A stretch of 64,000 bases of DNA, taken from NCBI GenBank assembly GCA_017308495.1, contig JAFKES010000079.1, forward strand, positions 62,001 through 126,000, read 5' to 3'. Numbering within the stretch: the stretch's first letter is position 1; every line of letters begins with the position of its first letter. A program made the position numbers and the translations under genes. Under the pieces are notes generated by a model. It saw only the letters and a list, made by a program, of their open reading frames with translations. It did not search any database and was not told the origin of the DNA. The DNA comes from Afipia sp. Its GTDB lineage: Bacteria > Pseudomonadota > Alphaproteobacteria > Rhizobiales > Xanthobacteraceae. This document shows positions 16,452-27,189 of the stretch, in pieces.

Positions 16452-17662
16452 CTCAGCACTCCACCGAAAACGAGACCCGCGACGGCGAGCAGCACGACCA
16501 CGATCCACGGCGGCAACTTCCAGACCGTGAGGAGGAGAAAGCCGGCCAGCGCCAGAGCAAAATCGCGCGGGGAGAGCACGGCGCTTGTCCAGACTGGATT
16601 GTAGAGCGCCGCGCCGAGAATGCCGACGACCGCGGCGTTCGTGCCGCGCATGGCCGCTTGCGCTGACGGGCGCAGTCGTAGTGCATCCCAATAAGGCAGC
16701 ATTCCATAGACGAGCAGCAGACCGGGCAGAAAGATGCCGATGAGCGCGATGCTCGCTCCGGCGGTGCCGTTCGGCTCCGGCCCCATCACCGCGCCGAGAT
16801 AGGCTGCGAAGGTGAAGAGCGGCCCCGGAACCGCCTGCGCCAGTCCGTAGCCGGCGAGGAAGGATTCATTGCTCACCCACCCAGGCGCAACCACTTCCGC
16901 TTGCAGCAGCGGCAGGACGACATGGCCGCCGCCGAAGACGAGCGCGCCCGAGCGATAGAAGGCGTCGAAGAGGGCCACAGCTTGGTGGCCGGTCGTGCTC
17001 ACGAGAATCGGAGGGATCACGAACAGGGTGGCAAAAGCGACCAATGCGATCGTACCGCTTCGCCGTGAGACCGGGAAGCTCAGGTGGCCGGTGACGGTCG
17101 CACCATTGCCGCGACAGAGCCACAGGCCGAGGATCGCGCCGCCTGCGATGGCGGCGATCTGTCCAAGCGACCCTGCGATGAATACGACAGTGGCGACCGC
17201 AATCAGCGCGATCGCAGCGCGTGGTTTGTCCGGCGTCAGGCTCTTCGCCATGCCCCAGATCGCCTGCGCGACGACGGCGACGGCCACCAGCTTCAGTCCA
17301 TGTAGGAAGCCTTCGGCGAGAGGGCCGGTGAACGCGGCAGCGCCAAGTGCGAAAGCGAACAGAATGATCGCCGAGGGCAGAGTGAACGCAAGCGATGCGG
17401 CGAGACCGCCGACCAGACCGTTGCTACGCAGGACACCGAGCGAAAACGCAACCTGACTTGATGCCGGCCCCGGCAGGAACTGGCAGAGGGCCACCAGGTC
17501 GGCATAACCGGCCTCGTCGATCCATTTGCGACGGACCACCAGTTCGTCCCGGTAATAGCCGAGATGTGCGATCGGACCTCCAAAGGAGGTCAGGCCGAGT
17601 TTAAGGAAGACACGGAAAACCTCCGAGACGCTTCCTTGCGGTTGATGCGTACTATGATCCAT
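16448..17662 (-). CDS. chrA: Chromate efflux transporter ChrA
   Basis: This 404-residue ChrA has two homologous halves: FRVFLKLGLTSFGGPIAHLG with CQFLPGPASSQVAFSLG in the first half, and SGALVFGGGHVVLPLLQAEV with YGLAQAVPGPLFTFAAYLGA in the second. These are the CHR-domain hallmarks (GGP and PGP motifs). It exports chromate from the cytoplasm. It overlaps the EamA gene by 4 bases and follows the ars operon on the same strand after a 65-base gap. No chrB regulator is present. Confidence 0.92.
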   Translation of the reverse strand: MDHSTHQPQGSVSEVFRVFLKLGLTSFGGPIAHLGYYRDELVVRRKWIDEAGYADLVALCQFLPGPASSQVAFSLGVLRSNGLVGGLAASLAFTLPSAIILFAFALGAAAFTGPLAEGFLHGLKLVAVAVVAQAIWGMAKSLTPDKPRAAIALIAVATVVFIAGSLGQIAAIAGGAILGLWLCRGNGATVTGHLSFPVSRRSGTIALVAFATLFVIPPILVSTTGHQAVALFDAFYRSGALVFGGGHVVLPLLQAEVVAPGWVSNESFLAGYGLAQAVPGPLFTFAAYLGAVMGPEPNGTAGASIALIGIFLPGLLLVYGMLPYWDALRLRPSAQAAMRGTNAAVVGILGAALYNPVWTSAVLSPRDFALALAGFLLLTVWKLPPWIVVVLLAVAGLVFGGVLR

Positions 17663-17727
17663 TCAGGAGACTCGTTGATTGATTATTCTCGTTACGGATG
17701 ATGCATAATTGGCGTGGTCAGGAATAC

Positions 17728-18441
17728 TCAGGTCGCCGCCGACAAATTGACCCGCTGTATCAATGCCTCCCCGCTCTCCTTGCGCTCGGAATAGCGGTCG
17801 GTCAGGTAGGGTGAGACATCGCGGATCAGCAGCGTGAACTTCACCAGTTCCTCCATCACGTCGACCACGCGGTCGTAAAAGGCCGACGGTTTCATCCGGC
17901 CTGCCTCGTTGAACTCCTGAAACGCTTTGGCGACGGAGGACTGGTTGGGGATCGTCACCATGCGCATCCAGCGGCCGAGAACGCGCATCTGGTTAACGGC
18001 ATTGAAGCTCTGCGAGCCGCCGGACACCTGCATGACGGCGAGCGTGCGGCCCTGCGTCGGCCGCACCGCGCCGACCGAGAGTGGAATCCAGTCGATCTGC
18101 GCCTTTATCACCGCGCTCATCGCGCCATGCCGCTCCGGGCTGGTCCAGACCTGACCTTCCGACCAGAGCGACAAATCCCGTAGCTCTTGCACCTTCGGAT
18201 GGCCGACTTCGGCCCCATCCGGCAGCGGCAGATCCGTTGGATCAAAAATACGTGTCTCCGCTCCGAAGTAGTTGAGCAGCCGTTCGGCCTCTTGGGTTAG
18301 AAAGCGGCTGTAGGAACGTTCGCGCAGCGAGCCATAGAGCAGCAGAATGCGAGGCGGATGGGTCGAAGGCGTCGCACACAGTCGCTCAATACTCGGCATA
18401 TCGATGCAATCGCCGTCGACGTTGGGCAGGCTACGCAGCAT
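17728..18441 (-). CDS. arsH: ArsH, NADPH-dependent FMN organoarsenical oxidoreductase
   Basis: This 237-residue ArsH is complete: [20 protein letters not shown] (FMN phosphate loop GSLRERSYS near residue 38), [21 protein letters not shown] [20 protein letters not shown], and [20 protein letters not shown]. The family oxidises trivalent organoarsenicals and also reduces quinones or metals. It is the last gene of arsR-arsC-acr3-arsH and overlaps the acr3 stop by one base (TGATG). Confidence 0.95.
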   Translation of the reverse strand: MLRSLPNVDGDCIDMPSIERLCATPSTHPPRILLLYGSLRERSYSRFLTQEAERLLNYFGAETRIFDPTDLPLPDGAEVGHPKVQELRDLSLWSEGQVWTSPERHGAMSAVIKAQIDWIPLSVGAVRPTQGRTLAVMQVSGGSQSFNAVNQMRVLGRWMRMVTIPNQSSVAKAFQEFNEAGRMKPSAFYDRVVDVMEELVKFTLLIRDVSPYLTDRYSERKESGEALIQRVNLSAAT

Positions 18442-19496
18442 CAGCGATTTGCCTCCGCAACGGAGACCGACTTGTCGCCGCGTTCATACCAGCCCTTGGA
18501 ACGGTTCACGATCCACACAACCGAAAGCATCACCGGCACTTCGATCAGCACGCCGACGACGGCGGCGAGCGCCGCGCCCGAATGGAAACCGAATAGGCTG
18601 ATGGCGGCGGCGACGGCGAGCTCGAAGAAGTTCGATGCCCCAATCAATGCCGATGGACCCGCGACACAATGCTGTTCGCCGCTCAGGCGGTTGAGGAGAT
18701 AGGCGAGCCCCGAGTTGAAATAGACCTGGATCAGGATCGGCACGGCGAGCAGCGCGATCACCATCGGCTGCGCGATGATCTGTTCGCCCTGAAAGCCGAA
18801 CAGCAGCACCAGCGTCGCCAGCAAGGAAACGAGCGAAACCGGGCCAAGCTTCGCAAGCAACCGGTCGAGCGCGGCTTGCCCGCCGCTCGCTAGCAGGCGG
18901 CGGCGCACGACCTGCGCGACGATTACAGGGATCACGATATAGAGCACGACAGACAGAAGCAGCGTACCCCATGGCACGGTGATCGCCGAGAGGCCGAGCA
19001 GCAGGCCGACGATCGGCGCGAAGGCCACCACCATGATCGCGTCGTTGAGCGCGACCTGGCTCAACGTGAAATGCGGCTCGCCCTTGGTCAGGTTCGACCA
19101 GACGAACACCATCGCCGTGCAGGGAGCCGCAGCAAGGATGATGAGGCCGGCGATATAGCTGTCGATCTGGTCGGCCGGCAGCAGCGGCCGGAACAGCCAA
19201 CCGATGAACAGCCAGCCGAGCAGCGCCATGGAAAAGGGCTTTACCGCCCAATTGACGAACAGCGTCACACCAATGCCGCGCCAGTGTCGGCCGACCTCGC
19301 CGAGCGCGGCGAAGTCGATCTTCAAGAGCATCGGAATGACCATCAGCCAGATCAGCACTGCCACCGGCAGATTGACCTTGGCGATTTCCGCCACGCCGAT
19401 TGCCTGAAACACGCCGGGCATGACATGGCCGAGCGCGATGCCGGCGACGATGCAGAGTGCGACCCAAAGGGTCAGATAGCGCTCAAAGGTGGACAT
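18441..19496 (-). CDS. acr3: ACR3-family arsenite efflux permease
   Basis: This 351-residue permease with about ten membrane helices starts [20 protein letters not shown]. The ACR3 core [20 protein letters not shown] contains the conserved Cys used for arsenite recognition, followed by [20 protein letters not shown]. It extrudes As(III) using the proton gradient. It lies 9 bases downstream of arsC and overlaps arsH by one base. Confidence 0.94.
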   Translation of the reverse strand: MSTFERYLTLWVALCIVAGIALGHVMPGVFQAIGVAEIAKVNLPVAVLIWLMVIPMLLKIDFAALGEVGRHWRGIGVTLFVNWAVKPFSMALLGWLFIGWLFRPLLPADQIDSYIAGLIILAAAPCTAMVFVWSNLTKGEPHFTLSQVALNDAIMVVAFAPIVGLLLGLSAITVPWGTLLLSVVLYIVIPVIVAQVVRRRLLASGGQAALDRLLAKLGPVSLVSLLATLVLLFGFQGEQIIAQPMVIALLAVPILIQVYFNSGLAYLLNRLSGEQHCVAGPSALIGASNFFELAVAAAISLFGFHSGAALAAVVGVLIEVPVMLSVVWIVNRSKGWYERGDKSVSVAEANR

Positions 19497-19505
19497 GGAT
19501 TTTCC

Positions 19506-19931
19506 TCACGCCGTCGCCACGCGGCGGCCGTGCTCGTTCACCACACGCTCGCCGTCTTCCTTGATGAACTCGCCCTGTTGAGGTGGCAGCAGGTCGAGAA
19601 CGTCTTCCGAAGGGCGGCAGAGCCGAACGCCCTTTGGGCTGACGACGATGGGCCGGTTGATGAGGATCGGGTGCGCCATCATGGCGTCGAGAAGCTGGTC
19701 GTCGGTCAGCGCAGGATCGCCAAGCCCAAGCTCCGCATAGGGTGTGCCTTTCTCACGCAGCAGAGCACGAACGGAAATGCCCATGCGCTGGAGGAGTTGC
19801 GTCAGCATCGCCCGCGACAGCGGCGTCTTCAGATATTCGACCACATGCGGCTCGATGCCGGCATTGCGGATCATCGCCAGCGTATTGCGCGACGTGCCGC
19901 AATCGGGGTTGTGATAAATGATGACGTCCAT
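19506..19931 (-). CDS. arsC: Glutaredoxin-linked arsenate reductase ArsC
   Basis: This 141-residue protein starts MDVIIYHNPDCGTSRNTLAM, with the catalytic Cys at residue 11 in HNPDCGTSRNTL. RPIVVSPKGVRLCRPSEDVL supplies the two arginine ligands of the ArsC/Spx fold. It reduces As(V) to As(III) for export by ACR3. A longer in-frame opening (to 20117) runs over arsR and is rejected. It sits 7 bases after arsR. Confidence 0.94.
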   Translation of the reverse strand: MDVIIYHNPDCGTSRNTLAMIRNAGIEPHVVEYLKTPLSRAMLTQLLQRMGISVRALLREKGTPYAELGLGDPALTDDQLLDAMMAHPILINRPIVVSPKGVRLCRPSEDVLDLLPPQQGEFIKEDGERVVNEHGRRVATA

Positions 19932-19938
19932 GAAGGTG

Positions 19939-20301
19939 TCAGCCACGGATGGAGCCTTTCGCGGGTTCGCAGCAGGAGGACAGCGCAGCCATCGCCGGAT
20001 TGCAGATCTCGGGGTGGCCTTGGCAGCAGTCGCGCATGAGGAATTCGACAAGGCGCGAAAGCGTCTCAAGGGCCGCGCTGTAGATGATCGAGCGCCCTTT
20101 GCGGCGGGACTCGACAAGCCCGGCCTGTTCGAGATGGCTCAAGTGAAAGGACATGCGCGAGGAGGACGCGCCGTCCATCGCTTCGCCAATGGCGCCGGCA
20201 GACATCCCCTCGGGGCCAGCCGCCACCAGAAGACGAACGATGCGTAGCCGGGTTTCCTGCGACAGTGCGGCGAAGGCATTGAGGGCTTGCTTTTCGTGCA
20301 T
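19939..20301 (-). CDS. arsR: ArsR/SmtB arsenic-responsive repressor
   Basis: This 120-residue winged-helix repressor begins MHEKQALNAFAALSQETRLR, with recognition helix region GASSSRMSFHLSHLEQAGLV. The Cys residues sit near the C terminus (C92, C93, C100, C110, C111) in RDCCQGHPEIC and SSCCEP, not in the classic ELCVCDL helix. This is the C-terminal site type of ArsR. Arsenite binding there should release it from the operator at 20321-20345. Confidence 0.93.
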   Translation of the reverse strand: MHEKQALNAFAALSQETRLRIVRLLVAAGPEGMSAGAIGEAMDGASSSRMSFHLSHLEQAGLVESRRKGRSIIYSAALETLSRLVEFLMRDCCQGHPEICNPAMAALSSCCEPAKGSIRG

Positions 20302-20320
20302 GGTTATCTCAATAGCTCAA

Positions 20321-20345
20321 CATATATTAAGGTAACTAATATATG
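20321..20345 (-). promoter_or_regulatory. ArsR operator
   Basis: CATATATTA (20321-20329) and TAATATATG (20337-20345) form a perfect 9-bp inverted repeat around AGGTAAC, 19 bases before the arsR start. Its size and AT-rich form match ArsR/SmtB operators that overlap the promoter. From 20346 to 20521 no gene is seen. Confidence 0.78.
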
Positions 20346-20521
20346 AAGAACTTGCTCGGGGCAACTCGAGCCTTCTAACGAAACTTACGAAGCGGTTCGG
20401 CCCGGCCGGGCGGTGAGTCTTTGCCCGCTATCGCGGGGCCTGGGAGATCAAGAGCCAAACTTGATTCTCCACAACGTCGGGACCACCAGCTTTTGCCATA
20501 ATTTGTGGTATCAATAGTCGC

Positions 20522-20938
20522 ATGCGCCTCGGACACGGACTGGCCTCACTGATCTGGACAGCGATTCTCGTAATCGCTGTGCAGTTCGTTGTCGGTTCGG
20601 CCTTTGCGCATTCGCACCATCACCCGATGGTCTCGCAATCCTCGGTTGCTCATCAAAACAACTCGATACCGAAGCCGCACGCCCTCCAAAAGGGCGATAC
20701 GAACTTGTCAGCCACACAGTCAAACCGTGACGACCGGCGGCCTGTTCCCACTCAATCCAGCGGATGCACCGGTGGATGCTGCGGCAATGGTATTGGCTGC
20801 TGTGGGGCGGTGATCGAGACTGTTTCCGGTTCGTTTCCTGACTTTCATGTGCGGACAGCGCCCATCTGGCTTGCCTTCCATCGCGGCTCTGGCGCCGATC
20901 CCGCTTCGCTAAGACGTCCTCCCAGAACCCTCGCTTGA
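20522..20938 (+). CDS. Small Cys/His-rich secreted protein heading the RND operon
   Basis: The 138-residue product has an N-terminal membrane or signal segment (LIWTAILVIAVQFVVGSAFA), then AHSHHHP and a Cys cluster GCTGGCCGNGIGCCG. The His and Cys groups could bind soft metals in the periplasm. It is followed by the metal RND adaptor 73 bases later and is likely co-transcribed. No named family is recognised. A GC-rich inverted repeat (GCGCCGGCGG-like) lies in the gap after it. Confidence 0.6.
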   Translation: MRLGHGLASLIWTAILVIAVQFVVGSAFAHSHHHPMVSQSSVAHQNNSIPKPHALQKGDTNLSATQSNRDDRRPVPTQSSGCTGGCCGNGIGCCGAVIETVSGSFPDFHVRTAPIWLAFHRGSGADPASLRRPPRTLA

Positions 20939-21011
20939 CGCTCGCTCGCGCTTTGGCGCGAGCCGCCGCCGGCATTCCGCCGGCGCTTCATGCGACTTTT
21001 GAGGTTCTGTC

Positions 21012-22688
21012 ATGCGATTCCGTTATTCACTGCTGCTGATTTCAGCACTCGTCATGCTTGTTGTGCCGAGCCAACGAACGCTCGCTCACGAGGGTCATGA
21101 CCACGACGCGGCTGCAAAATCCGTCACGCTCCCGGCAGCGCCTCGGGCGGAAGCTTCCTCCGCGGCGTTCGAACTCGTTGCGGTTGCGAGATCAGGCGAG
21201 ATCGTCGTCTATCTGGACGGGTTTCAGTCCAACGAGCCTATCCCGGATGCAAACGTCGAGATTGAAGCTCCACAGGGTAGCGTCCAGGCGAGCTCGGCCG
21301 GCGACGGCACATACCGCTTTCCGGCGCCCTGGATCGAGATCCCTGGCCGGTACGATTTCATCGCAACCGTTACGAAGGGCGGCGATGCGGACATCCTGAC
21401 GTTCACGATTGAGATTCCGCCGTCCGCGCAGGTAAATCCAGCTGCTGGATCGTCCGGGTCGGCGCTGGCGCTTGACTTGAAGGGTCGAATGTCCTCGCGG
21501 GGTTCACCGGAGCTCGTCGCTCTTCTGGGCGCCTTCCTGGCCGGTGGCTTTGCCGGTCTTTTCCTCGCACGCCGGCGCCGTGCCGCACAGGTTCTGATCG
21601 CTGCGGCCATCCTGCCGGTCCTTGCACTGAGTGCATTTGCGCACGAAGGCGAGGACCATAGTGCCCCGCAAAGCCCTCAGCCGGCCGGGACCAGAGACGT
21701 CGCTCAGATACTGGTAGACGGGTCTGTCTTTGTCCCGAAGAGTACCCAGCGCATCCTCGCGATCCGGACGATCGTTTCCGAGCCGTCGGTCAATCGGCGC
21801 ACCGTCGAGCTTCCTGGCCGGATCATTCCCGATCCAAATGCCAGTGGATTTGTACAGACGGTCGTGGGAGGGCGAATCTCGCCTCCCGAAGGCGGATTTC
21901 CGCGTCTCGGTACGCGTGTGAAGAAAGGCGATGTGCTCGCATATGTAACGCCGCCTATGCAGGCGATCGATGTTTCCGATATGCGCCAGCGGCAGGGAGA
22001 ACTCGATCAACAGATATCGATCGTCGAGCGGAGGCTGGCGCGTTATGAGGCGCTCGCGCCGAGCGGTGCAGTGGCGCGCTCACAACTTGAGGACACGCAG
22101 CTCGAACTACAGGGGCTCAAGGATCGTCGGACCGCTCTCGATAAGGTCAAGCGTGAGCCCGAGGCGCTGGTTGCGCCCGTGGATGGCATCGTCGCCGATG
22201 GTGCTCCGGTGGCAGGTCAAGTCGCCCAGACGAATGCCGTTATTTTCCAGATCATCGACCCGACGCGGCTTTGGATCGAAGCATTGAGCTACGACTCGGT
22301 GCCGATCCTGCAGAACGCCACGGCCCGCATCGACGGCAGAGATTTGAGGCTTGTTTTTCGAGGTGCGGGCTTCGCCGACCGCAACCAATCGATTCCGATC
22401 CACTTCGCGATCGACGGCGATCTGTCAGATGTACGAGTGGGCCGGTTTGTGACGGTTTTCGCCGACACGCCGGACGAGCAGCGGGGCATCGCCGTGCCAC
22501 GGGCCAGCATCGTTCGTACAACGGCTGGCCAGGACGCGATTTACGAGCACGTCTCTGCGGAACGTTTTGAGCAGCGACCCGTCCGGATCGAGCCGCTCGA
22601 CGGCCAACGTGTGTTGATCTCTCAAGGGCTATCACCAGGAAAGCGCGTCGTCGTGCAAGGCGCCGAACTCCTCGATCACATCCGGTGA
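21012..22688 (+). CDS. Heavy-metal RND periplasmic adaptor with N-terminal extension
   Basis: This 558-residue protein is longer than usual adaptors (about 400). Residues 1-25 are a signal peptide, followed by HEGHDHD. Residues about 45-140 form an Ig-like or transthyretin-like domain ([20 protein letters not shown]). A second hydrophobic helix spans about 166-211 and ends in another His motif (FAHEGEDHS). Only then comes the HlyD/CusB-type adaptor ([39 protein letters not shown]). The RND pump starts 10 bases downstream. The two internal AHEG motifs suggest a fusion of a metal-binding membrane protein to the adaptor. Confidence 0.85.
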   Translation: MRFRYSLLLISALVMLVVPSQRTLAHEGHDHDAAAKSVTLPAAPRAEASSAAFELVAVARSGEIVVYLDGFQSNEPIPDANVEIEAPQGSVQASSAGDGTYRFPAPWIEIPGRYDFIATVTKGGDADILTFTIEIPPSAQVNPAAGSSGSALALDLKGRMSSRGSPELVALLGAFLAGGFAGLFLARRRRAAQVLIAAAILPVLALSAFAHEGEDHSAPQSPQPAGTRDVAQILVDGSVFVPKSTQRILAIRTIVSEPSVNRRTVELPGRIIPDPNASGFVQTVVGGRISPPEGGFPRLGTRVKKGDVLAYVTPPMQAIDVSDMRQRQGELDQQISIVERRLARYEALAPSGAVARSQLEDTQLELQGLKDRRTALDKVKREPEALVAPVDGIVADGAPVAGQVAQTNAVIFQIIDPTRLWIEALSYDSVPILQNATARIDGRDLRLVFRGAGFADRNQSIPIHFAIDGDLSDVRVGRFVTVFADTPDEQRGIAVPRASIVRTTAGQDAIYEHVSAERFEQRPVRIEPLDGQRVLISQGLSPGKRVVVQGAELLDHIR

Positions 22689-22698
22689 GGGCGGCATT

Positions 22699-25600
22699 AT
22701 GTTCCGATTTCTTGTAACGCAATCGCTCCGTAACCGGCTGTTCGTGCTTGCCGCTGCTGTGGCCCTCGTCGTCTATGGATTGTTCACGGTCTCCAGATTA
22801 CCGGTCGATGTCTTTCCCGACCTCAACAAGCCGACCGTCACGATCATGACCGAAGCCGAGGGCCTCGCGCCCCCGGAGGTCGAACAACTCGTCACGTTCC
22901 CAATCGAGACGCAAATGAATGGCTTGCCGGGCGTCACGCGGGTTCGCTCGACCTCAGGCGTCGGTCTGTCGATCGTCTACGTCGAATTCGATTGGGGTAC
23001 CGACATCTATCGCAACCGGCAGCAGATTGCAGAGCGGCTTGCGCTGATTCGCGATCAGCTGCCGCCCAACACGACGCCGCAGATGGGGCCGATCAGCTCC
23101 ATCATGGGGCAAATTCTGCTTATCGCAGTGACAAGCTCCGAAGCAACGCCAATGGAGGTCCGGGAAACTGCCGATTTTGTAATCCGGCCGCGTCTCCTCA
23201 CTATTCCGGGCGTGGCTCAAGTCATCCCCATGGGTGGTGAAGTTCGGCAGTATCGAGTCTCGCCGAACCCGCCGGCGTTGCGCGCCCTGAATATAACCTA
23301 TGAGCAGGTGGAGAAAGCTCTGGCGCAGTTTGGGACGAATGCAGGCGGCGGTTTCACCGACCAGTATTCGCGCGAATATCTCATTCGAAATATCGGGCGC
23401 ACCACCAGCCTGGAGGACTTGCGCAATATTGTGGTCGCGCGCCTGAACGGTGGTCCCATCTATCTGTGGCAGGTGGCCGCGGTCGAGTTTGCGCCGAAGG
23501 TCAAGCGCGGCGATTCCGGCTACATGGGCTCCTCCGCGGTGATCGTTTCAGTTGAGAAGCAACCGCATATCGACACCGTGCGATTGACGCGTGAGATCGA
23601 GCAGGCGCTCAAGGAGCTCACCAACACACTACCGAAAGGAATTAAGGCCGATCAAATTCTGTTCCGTCAGGCCGACTTCATCGACACGTCTATCCGGAAC
23701 GTCGAACGGGTGCTGCTGGAAGCGGGCCTGGTGGTTGCTGTCGTCCTATTTGCGTTTCTGCTGAACTGGCGCACAACGGCCATCAGCCTGACGGCCATTC
23801 CGGTCTCGATTCTCACCACGGCTGTGGTCTTTCACCTGTTCGGGCTTTCTATCAACACAATGACATTGGGAGGGTTGGCGATCGCCATCGGCGAATTGGT
23901 CGATGATGCCGTCGTCGATGTCGAAAATATCTTCAGGCGCCTGCGCGAGAACCGGGCGCTTGGAAATCCCCGGTCCGTTGCCGAGGTGGTCATCTCGGCA
24001 TCGCAGGAGGTCCGATCGGGCATCGTCTACGCGACCATGATTGTGATCCTGGTGTTCGTACCTCTTTTTGCCCTGTCCGGCATCGAAGGCCGCCTCTTTG
24101 CGCCTCTGGGCGAGGCATACATCATCTCGATTCTCGCGAGCCTTCTCGTCTCGATCACTCTCACCCCGGTCATGGCCTATTATATGTTGCCGGGCCTGAA
24201 GCGGTTGCAGCATGGCGACAGCGCCCTTGTCCGCGTTTTGAAGAGGTGGAATGCGGGCTTGCTGGGCTGGGGATTTCTCCACCGACGTCTGGTGTTTAGT
24301 TCTGTTGCGATTGCGATCGCGGCTGCAGCAGCGGGCGCATTGCTGCTGCCACGGGCGTTCTTGCCTCCGTTCAATGAGGGCACGTTCACCATCAACATGC
24401 TGTTCAATCCAGGCATTTCACTGGCGGAGTCTCATCGGGTCGGATTGATCGCCGAGCGCCTCATCCTGGAGGTCCCCGAGGTGAAAGCCGTCGGTCGACG
24501 CACGGGGCGAGCCGAACTCGATGAACACGCCGAGGGTGTTCACTCCTCCGAGATCGAAGTTGATCTCAAACCCAGCCTTCGCCCGAAGGCGGAGATCGTT
24601 GACGATCTGCGCAGCCGCCTTGCGATTCTTCCCGTATCGACAAATATCGGTCAGCCGATCTCCCATCGGCTCGACCATATGTTGTCCGGCGTGCGCGCGC
24701 AGATCGCGTTGAAGATTTTCGGCGACGACCTGGACACGCTTCGAGCCATGGCCGAACGGCTTCGTCAGCGCCTGGCGGGTATTCCGGGCCTCGTTGACCT
24801 GCAGGTCGAGAAGCAGGTGCGGATTCCGCAACTGGAAATCCGCGTCGATTACCGGCGCGCCGGGCTCTACGGCGTGCAACCTGCTTCAGTGATTGACCAG
24901 ATCAGCCGGTTATCGAACGGTCGGGTTGTTTCCCGAGTCGTCGATGGGTATCGCCGTTTCGACGTGACGATGCGTTTACCCGACCGGCTTCGCACCACGC
25001 AGAAGCTCGGCGACCTCCTCATCGAGACGCCGGTCGGCTGGATTCTGGCGCGGCAGATCGCCGATATCCGGGAGACGGATGGGCCCAATCAGATCCTGCG
25101 TGAGAACGGACGTCGCCGCGTCGTCGTGCTCGCAAACACCGATGGTCAGGCCGACATGGTCAAAGTGGTCAGTGCCATCCGTCAGGAGCTTGCGTCGACC
25201 AAGCTTCCGGAAGGCTTTTTCACTCAGCTCGAAGGCACCTTCCAGGCCCAGGAAGAGGCGACCCGCATGATCGGCGCTCTGGCCATGTTGTCCTTGGGAA
25301 TGATCTTCGCCGTTCTCTACAGTCGCTATCGTTCTGCTGCGCTGGCGCTGATCGTCATGGGCAACGTACCGCTGGCGCTGATCGGAGCCGTCGCTGCGCT
25401 CTGGATCGCCGGCCAGCCGCTGTCGGTGGCGTCGATGGTCGGGTTTATCACGCTCGCTGGCATCTCGGCCCGCAATGGCATCCTCAAGATCAGTCATTAC
25501 ATCAATCTGGCACTGCACGAGGGAATGCCGTTCGGTCGAGATTTGATCGTCCGCGGCAGTCTCGATCGTCTCACCCCGGTTCTGATGACGGCATTGTCGG

Positions 25601-25833
25601 CGGGATTTGCGCTACTGCCGCTACTGATCGATCCGGCGTCTCCCGGAAAGGAAATTCTGCATCCGGTCGCCGTCACGATCTTCGGCGGCTTGATCAGCGC
25701 CACCCTGCTTGATGCGATCCTGACGCCACTGCTGTTTCAGCGGTTCGGTGAAAGACCCTTGCGGCGGCTGCTGGAGACGCACGGTGATCCCGAACCGGGC
25801 GTCGCCACCTCAACCACTCGTGAAGCTTTCTGA
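22699..25833 (+). CDS. Heavy-metal efflux RND permease (CusA/CzcA superfamily)
   Basis: This 1044-residue pump has the full RND layout: the first helix at residues 9-29, docking and pore loops, and a second half repeat. In helix 4 the proton-relay motif reads [20 protein letters not shown]. The double Asp (VDD) is retained, but GEL replaces the common GxI, placing it in a less-studied HME subgroup. It lies 10 bases after the adaptor. No outer-membrane TolC-type gene follows; the next gene is a small periplasmic protein. The substrate is likely a divalent or monovalent metal, but cannot be fixed from sequence. Confidence 0.9.
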   Translation: MFRFLVTQSLRNRLFVLAAAVALVVYGLFTVSRLPVDVFPDLNKPTVTIMTEAEGLAPPEVEQLVTFPIETQMNGLPGVTRVRSTSGVGLSIVYVEFDWGTDIYRNRQQIAERLALIRDQLPPNTTPQMGPISSIMGQILLIAVTSSEATPMEVRETADFVIRPRLLTIPGVAQVIPMGGEVRQYRVSPNPPALRALNITYEQVEKALAQFGTNAGGGFTDQYSREYLIRNIGRTTSLEDLRNIVVARLNGGPIYLWQVAAVEFAPKVKRGDSGYMGSSAVIVSVEKQPHIDTVRLTREIEQALKELTNTLPKGIKADQILFRQADFIDTSIRNVERVLLEAGLVVAVVLFAFLLNWRTTAISLTAIPVSILTTAVVFHLFGLSINTMTLGGLAIAIGELVDDAVVDVENIFRRLRENRALGNPRSVAEVVISASQEVRSGIVYATMIVILVFVPLFALSGIEGRLFAPLGEAYIISILASLLVSITLTPVMAYYMLPGLKRLQHGDSALVRVLKRWNAGLLGWGFLHRRLVFSSVAIAIAAAAAGALLLPRAFLPPFNEGTFTINMLFNPGISLAESHRVGLIAERLILEVPEVKAVGRRTGRAELDEHAEGVHSSEIEVDLKPSLRPKAEIVDDLRSRLAILPVSTNIGQPISHRLDHMLSGVRAQIALKIFGDDLDTLRAMAERLRQRLAGIPGLVDLQVEKQVRIPQLEIRVDYRRAGLYGVQPASVIDQISRLSNGRVVSRVVDGYRRFDVTMRLPDRLRTTQKLGDLLIETPVGWILARQIADIRETDGPNQILRENGRRRVVVLANTDGQADMVKVVSAIRQELASTKLPEGFFTQLEGTFQAQEEATRMIGALAMLSLGMIFAVLYSRYRSAALALIVMGNVPLALIGAVAALWIAGQPLSVASMVGFITLAGISARNGILKISHYINLALHEGMPFGRDLIVRGSLDRLTPVLMTALSAGFALLPLLIDPASPGKEILHPVAVTIFGGLISATLLDAILTPLLFQRFGERPLRRLLETHGDPEPGVATSTTREAF

Positions 25834-25853
25834 ACACAGCAAAAGGAGCACCC

Positions 25854-26225
25854 ATGAAACTCGCATATATCGGAGCAGCGGCGCTGCTCATCGCTTCAGC
25901 TTCAATTGCATCGGCTCACGCCCCGAAGGTCGGAGCCAACGGTGGCGCACAAGCCGATGCAGGCAGCTTCCATGTTGAGATCGTTCCCGAACGTACGACC
26001 CTGCAGGTCTTCCTGCGAGATCATTCCGATAAAGCCGTCGTCACCAATGGCTTCAAGGGAACGGCCATCTTCGTGATCGACGGCAAGGCGCAGCGCATTC
26101 CACTGACGCCAGCCGGCGACAACAAGCTGACCGGCACATCCACCATCTCCATTCCGAGCCAACCGAAGGGAGCGGTGCAGATCACCACCCCCTCGGGCAG
26201 CACGGTGCAGGCAAAATTCAACTGA
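25854..26225 (+). CDS. Small periplasmic protein, RND-operon partner
   Basis: The 123-residue protein has a signal peptide (AYIGAAALLIASASIASAHA) and then a single beta-rich domain (GSFHVEIVPERTTLQVFLRD, GFKGTAIFVIDGKAQRIPLT). AGGAG precedes the ATG. It starts 20 bases after the RND stop. The His after the cleavage site (AHAPKVGANGG) resembles the N-terminal metal site of periplasmic copper proteins. Function unknown; a metal chaperone role is inferred. A further 128 bases to the next gene contain a short decayed frame beginning MRGQAAS at 26238. Confidence 0.65.
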   Translation: MKLAYIGAAALLIASASIASAHAPKVGANGGAQADAGSFHVEIVPERTTLQVFLRDHSDKAVVTNGFKGTAIFVIDGKAQRIPLTPAGDNKLTGTSTISIPSQPKGAVQITTPSGSTVQAKFN

Positions 26226-26353
26226 ACAGGAGCTTTCATGAGAGGGCAGGCGGCGTCCATACGTGGCGGCGGGGCCAGGGAGCAATCTTGCTCATCAGAA
26301 ACCAATCCTCCAATATGCGATTGAGGCTGCGGGGGTTCAGAAGGAGATTTGAG

Positions 26354-26809
26354 ATGCGAACGCACGTTCTGGTTCTTACGACCTCTGCATTGATTCTGGT
26401 TGGTGCGGCTACGTCCGCAATTGCGCAGCAAGGGGCTGGTAGCCCGATGATGCAGCAGCCGAGCCACGAGCAAATGCAGCAACAGGGCTCCGGTCAGGGA
26501 AGCATGGCTGGGCAACGAGGCATGATGGGTCCCGGCATGATGGGGCAAGGCAATATGATGGGCATGATGGGACAGCGGGAAATGGGAGGTGGTATGTCGG
26601 CGCCAATGGGTATGACGAGCCGCCCTTTCATGATGCGCATCATGTTCATTCTGATGGACACCGATGGTGACGGGACCGTCTCACTACAAGAATTCCAGGC
26701 GGCCCATGAGCGCGTCTTCAAGGCAATGGATTCCAACAAGGATGGCCGCCTCACCTCTGAGGAGATGCAGTCCTTCATGCAGGGCGCTGGACGATCCATG
26801 CCACAGTAG
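26354..26809 (+). CDS. Met-rich EF-hand periplasmic protein
   Basis: The 151-residue protein has a signal peptide (VLVLTTSALILVGAATSAIA). A central Met/Gly/Gln-rich region (for example GMMGPGMMGQGNMMGMMGQ) recalls Cu(I) or Ag(I)-binding Met motifs. Two EF-hands follow, DTDGDGTVSLQEF and DSNKDGRLTSEEM. AAGGAG lies 8 bases before the ATG. It belongs to the same cluster as the RND pump and CPH ATPase, which supports a copper or silver role (inference). Confidence 0.78.
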   Translation: MRTHVLVLTTSALILVGAATSAIAQQGAGSPMMQQPSHEQMQQQGSGQGSMAGQRGMMGPGMMGQGNMMGMMGQREMGGGMSAPMGMTSRPFMMRIMFILMDTDGDGTVSLQEFQAAHERVFKAMDSNKDGRLTSEEMQSFMQGAGRSMPQ

Positions 26810-26901
26810 TAGTGCGGCGGAACGCCAGGGCGTCAGACGGTACACGGGCAGTGCGGTCAAGACGCCTGGCGGCCGCAGTTCAGAGCTTAAAAGGTTCCGG
26901 G

Positions 26902-27015
26902 TGGGAGATAACAACGGCCAATACAACGCGACGAACTTTCCTCGCTGGTCGCGCCGCCATCGGCACGGCTGCGGCCGCTAGGTTTTATGGTTTGGCGTTA
27001 CCGCATATCCGACCG
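26902..27015 (+). pseudogene. Tat-signal-like remnant
   Basis: The frame contains TTANTTRRTFLAGRAAIGTA followed by AAARFYGLALPHIRPQN, which has the twin-arginine (RRTFLAG) and hydrophobic layout of a Tat signal such as that of multicopper oxidases. No mature protein follows. It is probably the head of a deleted exported oxidase. The stretch 26810-27189 holds nothing else I can support. Confidence 0.35.
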
Positions 27016-27189
27016 CAGAATGGATCGCAAATCAGATCATGCAAGCGTGCGACCGAAAGCAAGCCTCTCGCTGCCTGATCCGCGGCCGAAACAGGGCCTA
27101 TGGCGAAGTCTATATTCGAAGTGTTCGATCCATGGGCATTCATGATCGATCGACGCCGCCACGTTCGCTGCGGCAAAACATATATACTG

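Noticed and set aside
19932..20117. Extended ArsC start
   Set aside because: It would overlap arsR; the ArsC fold begins at MDVIIYHNPDC.
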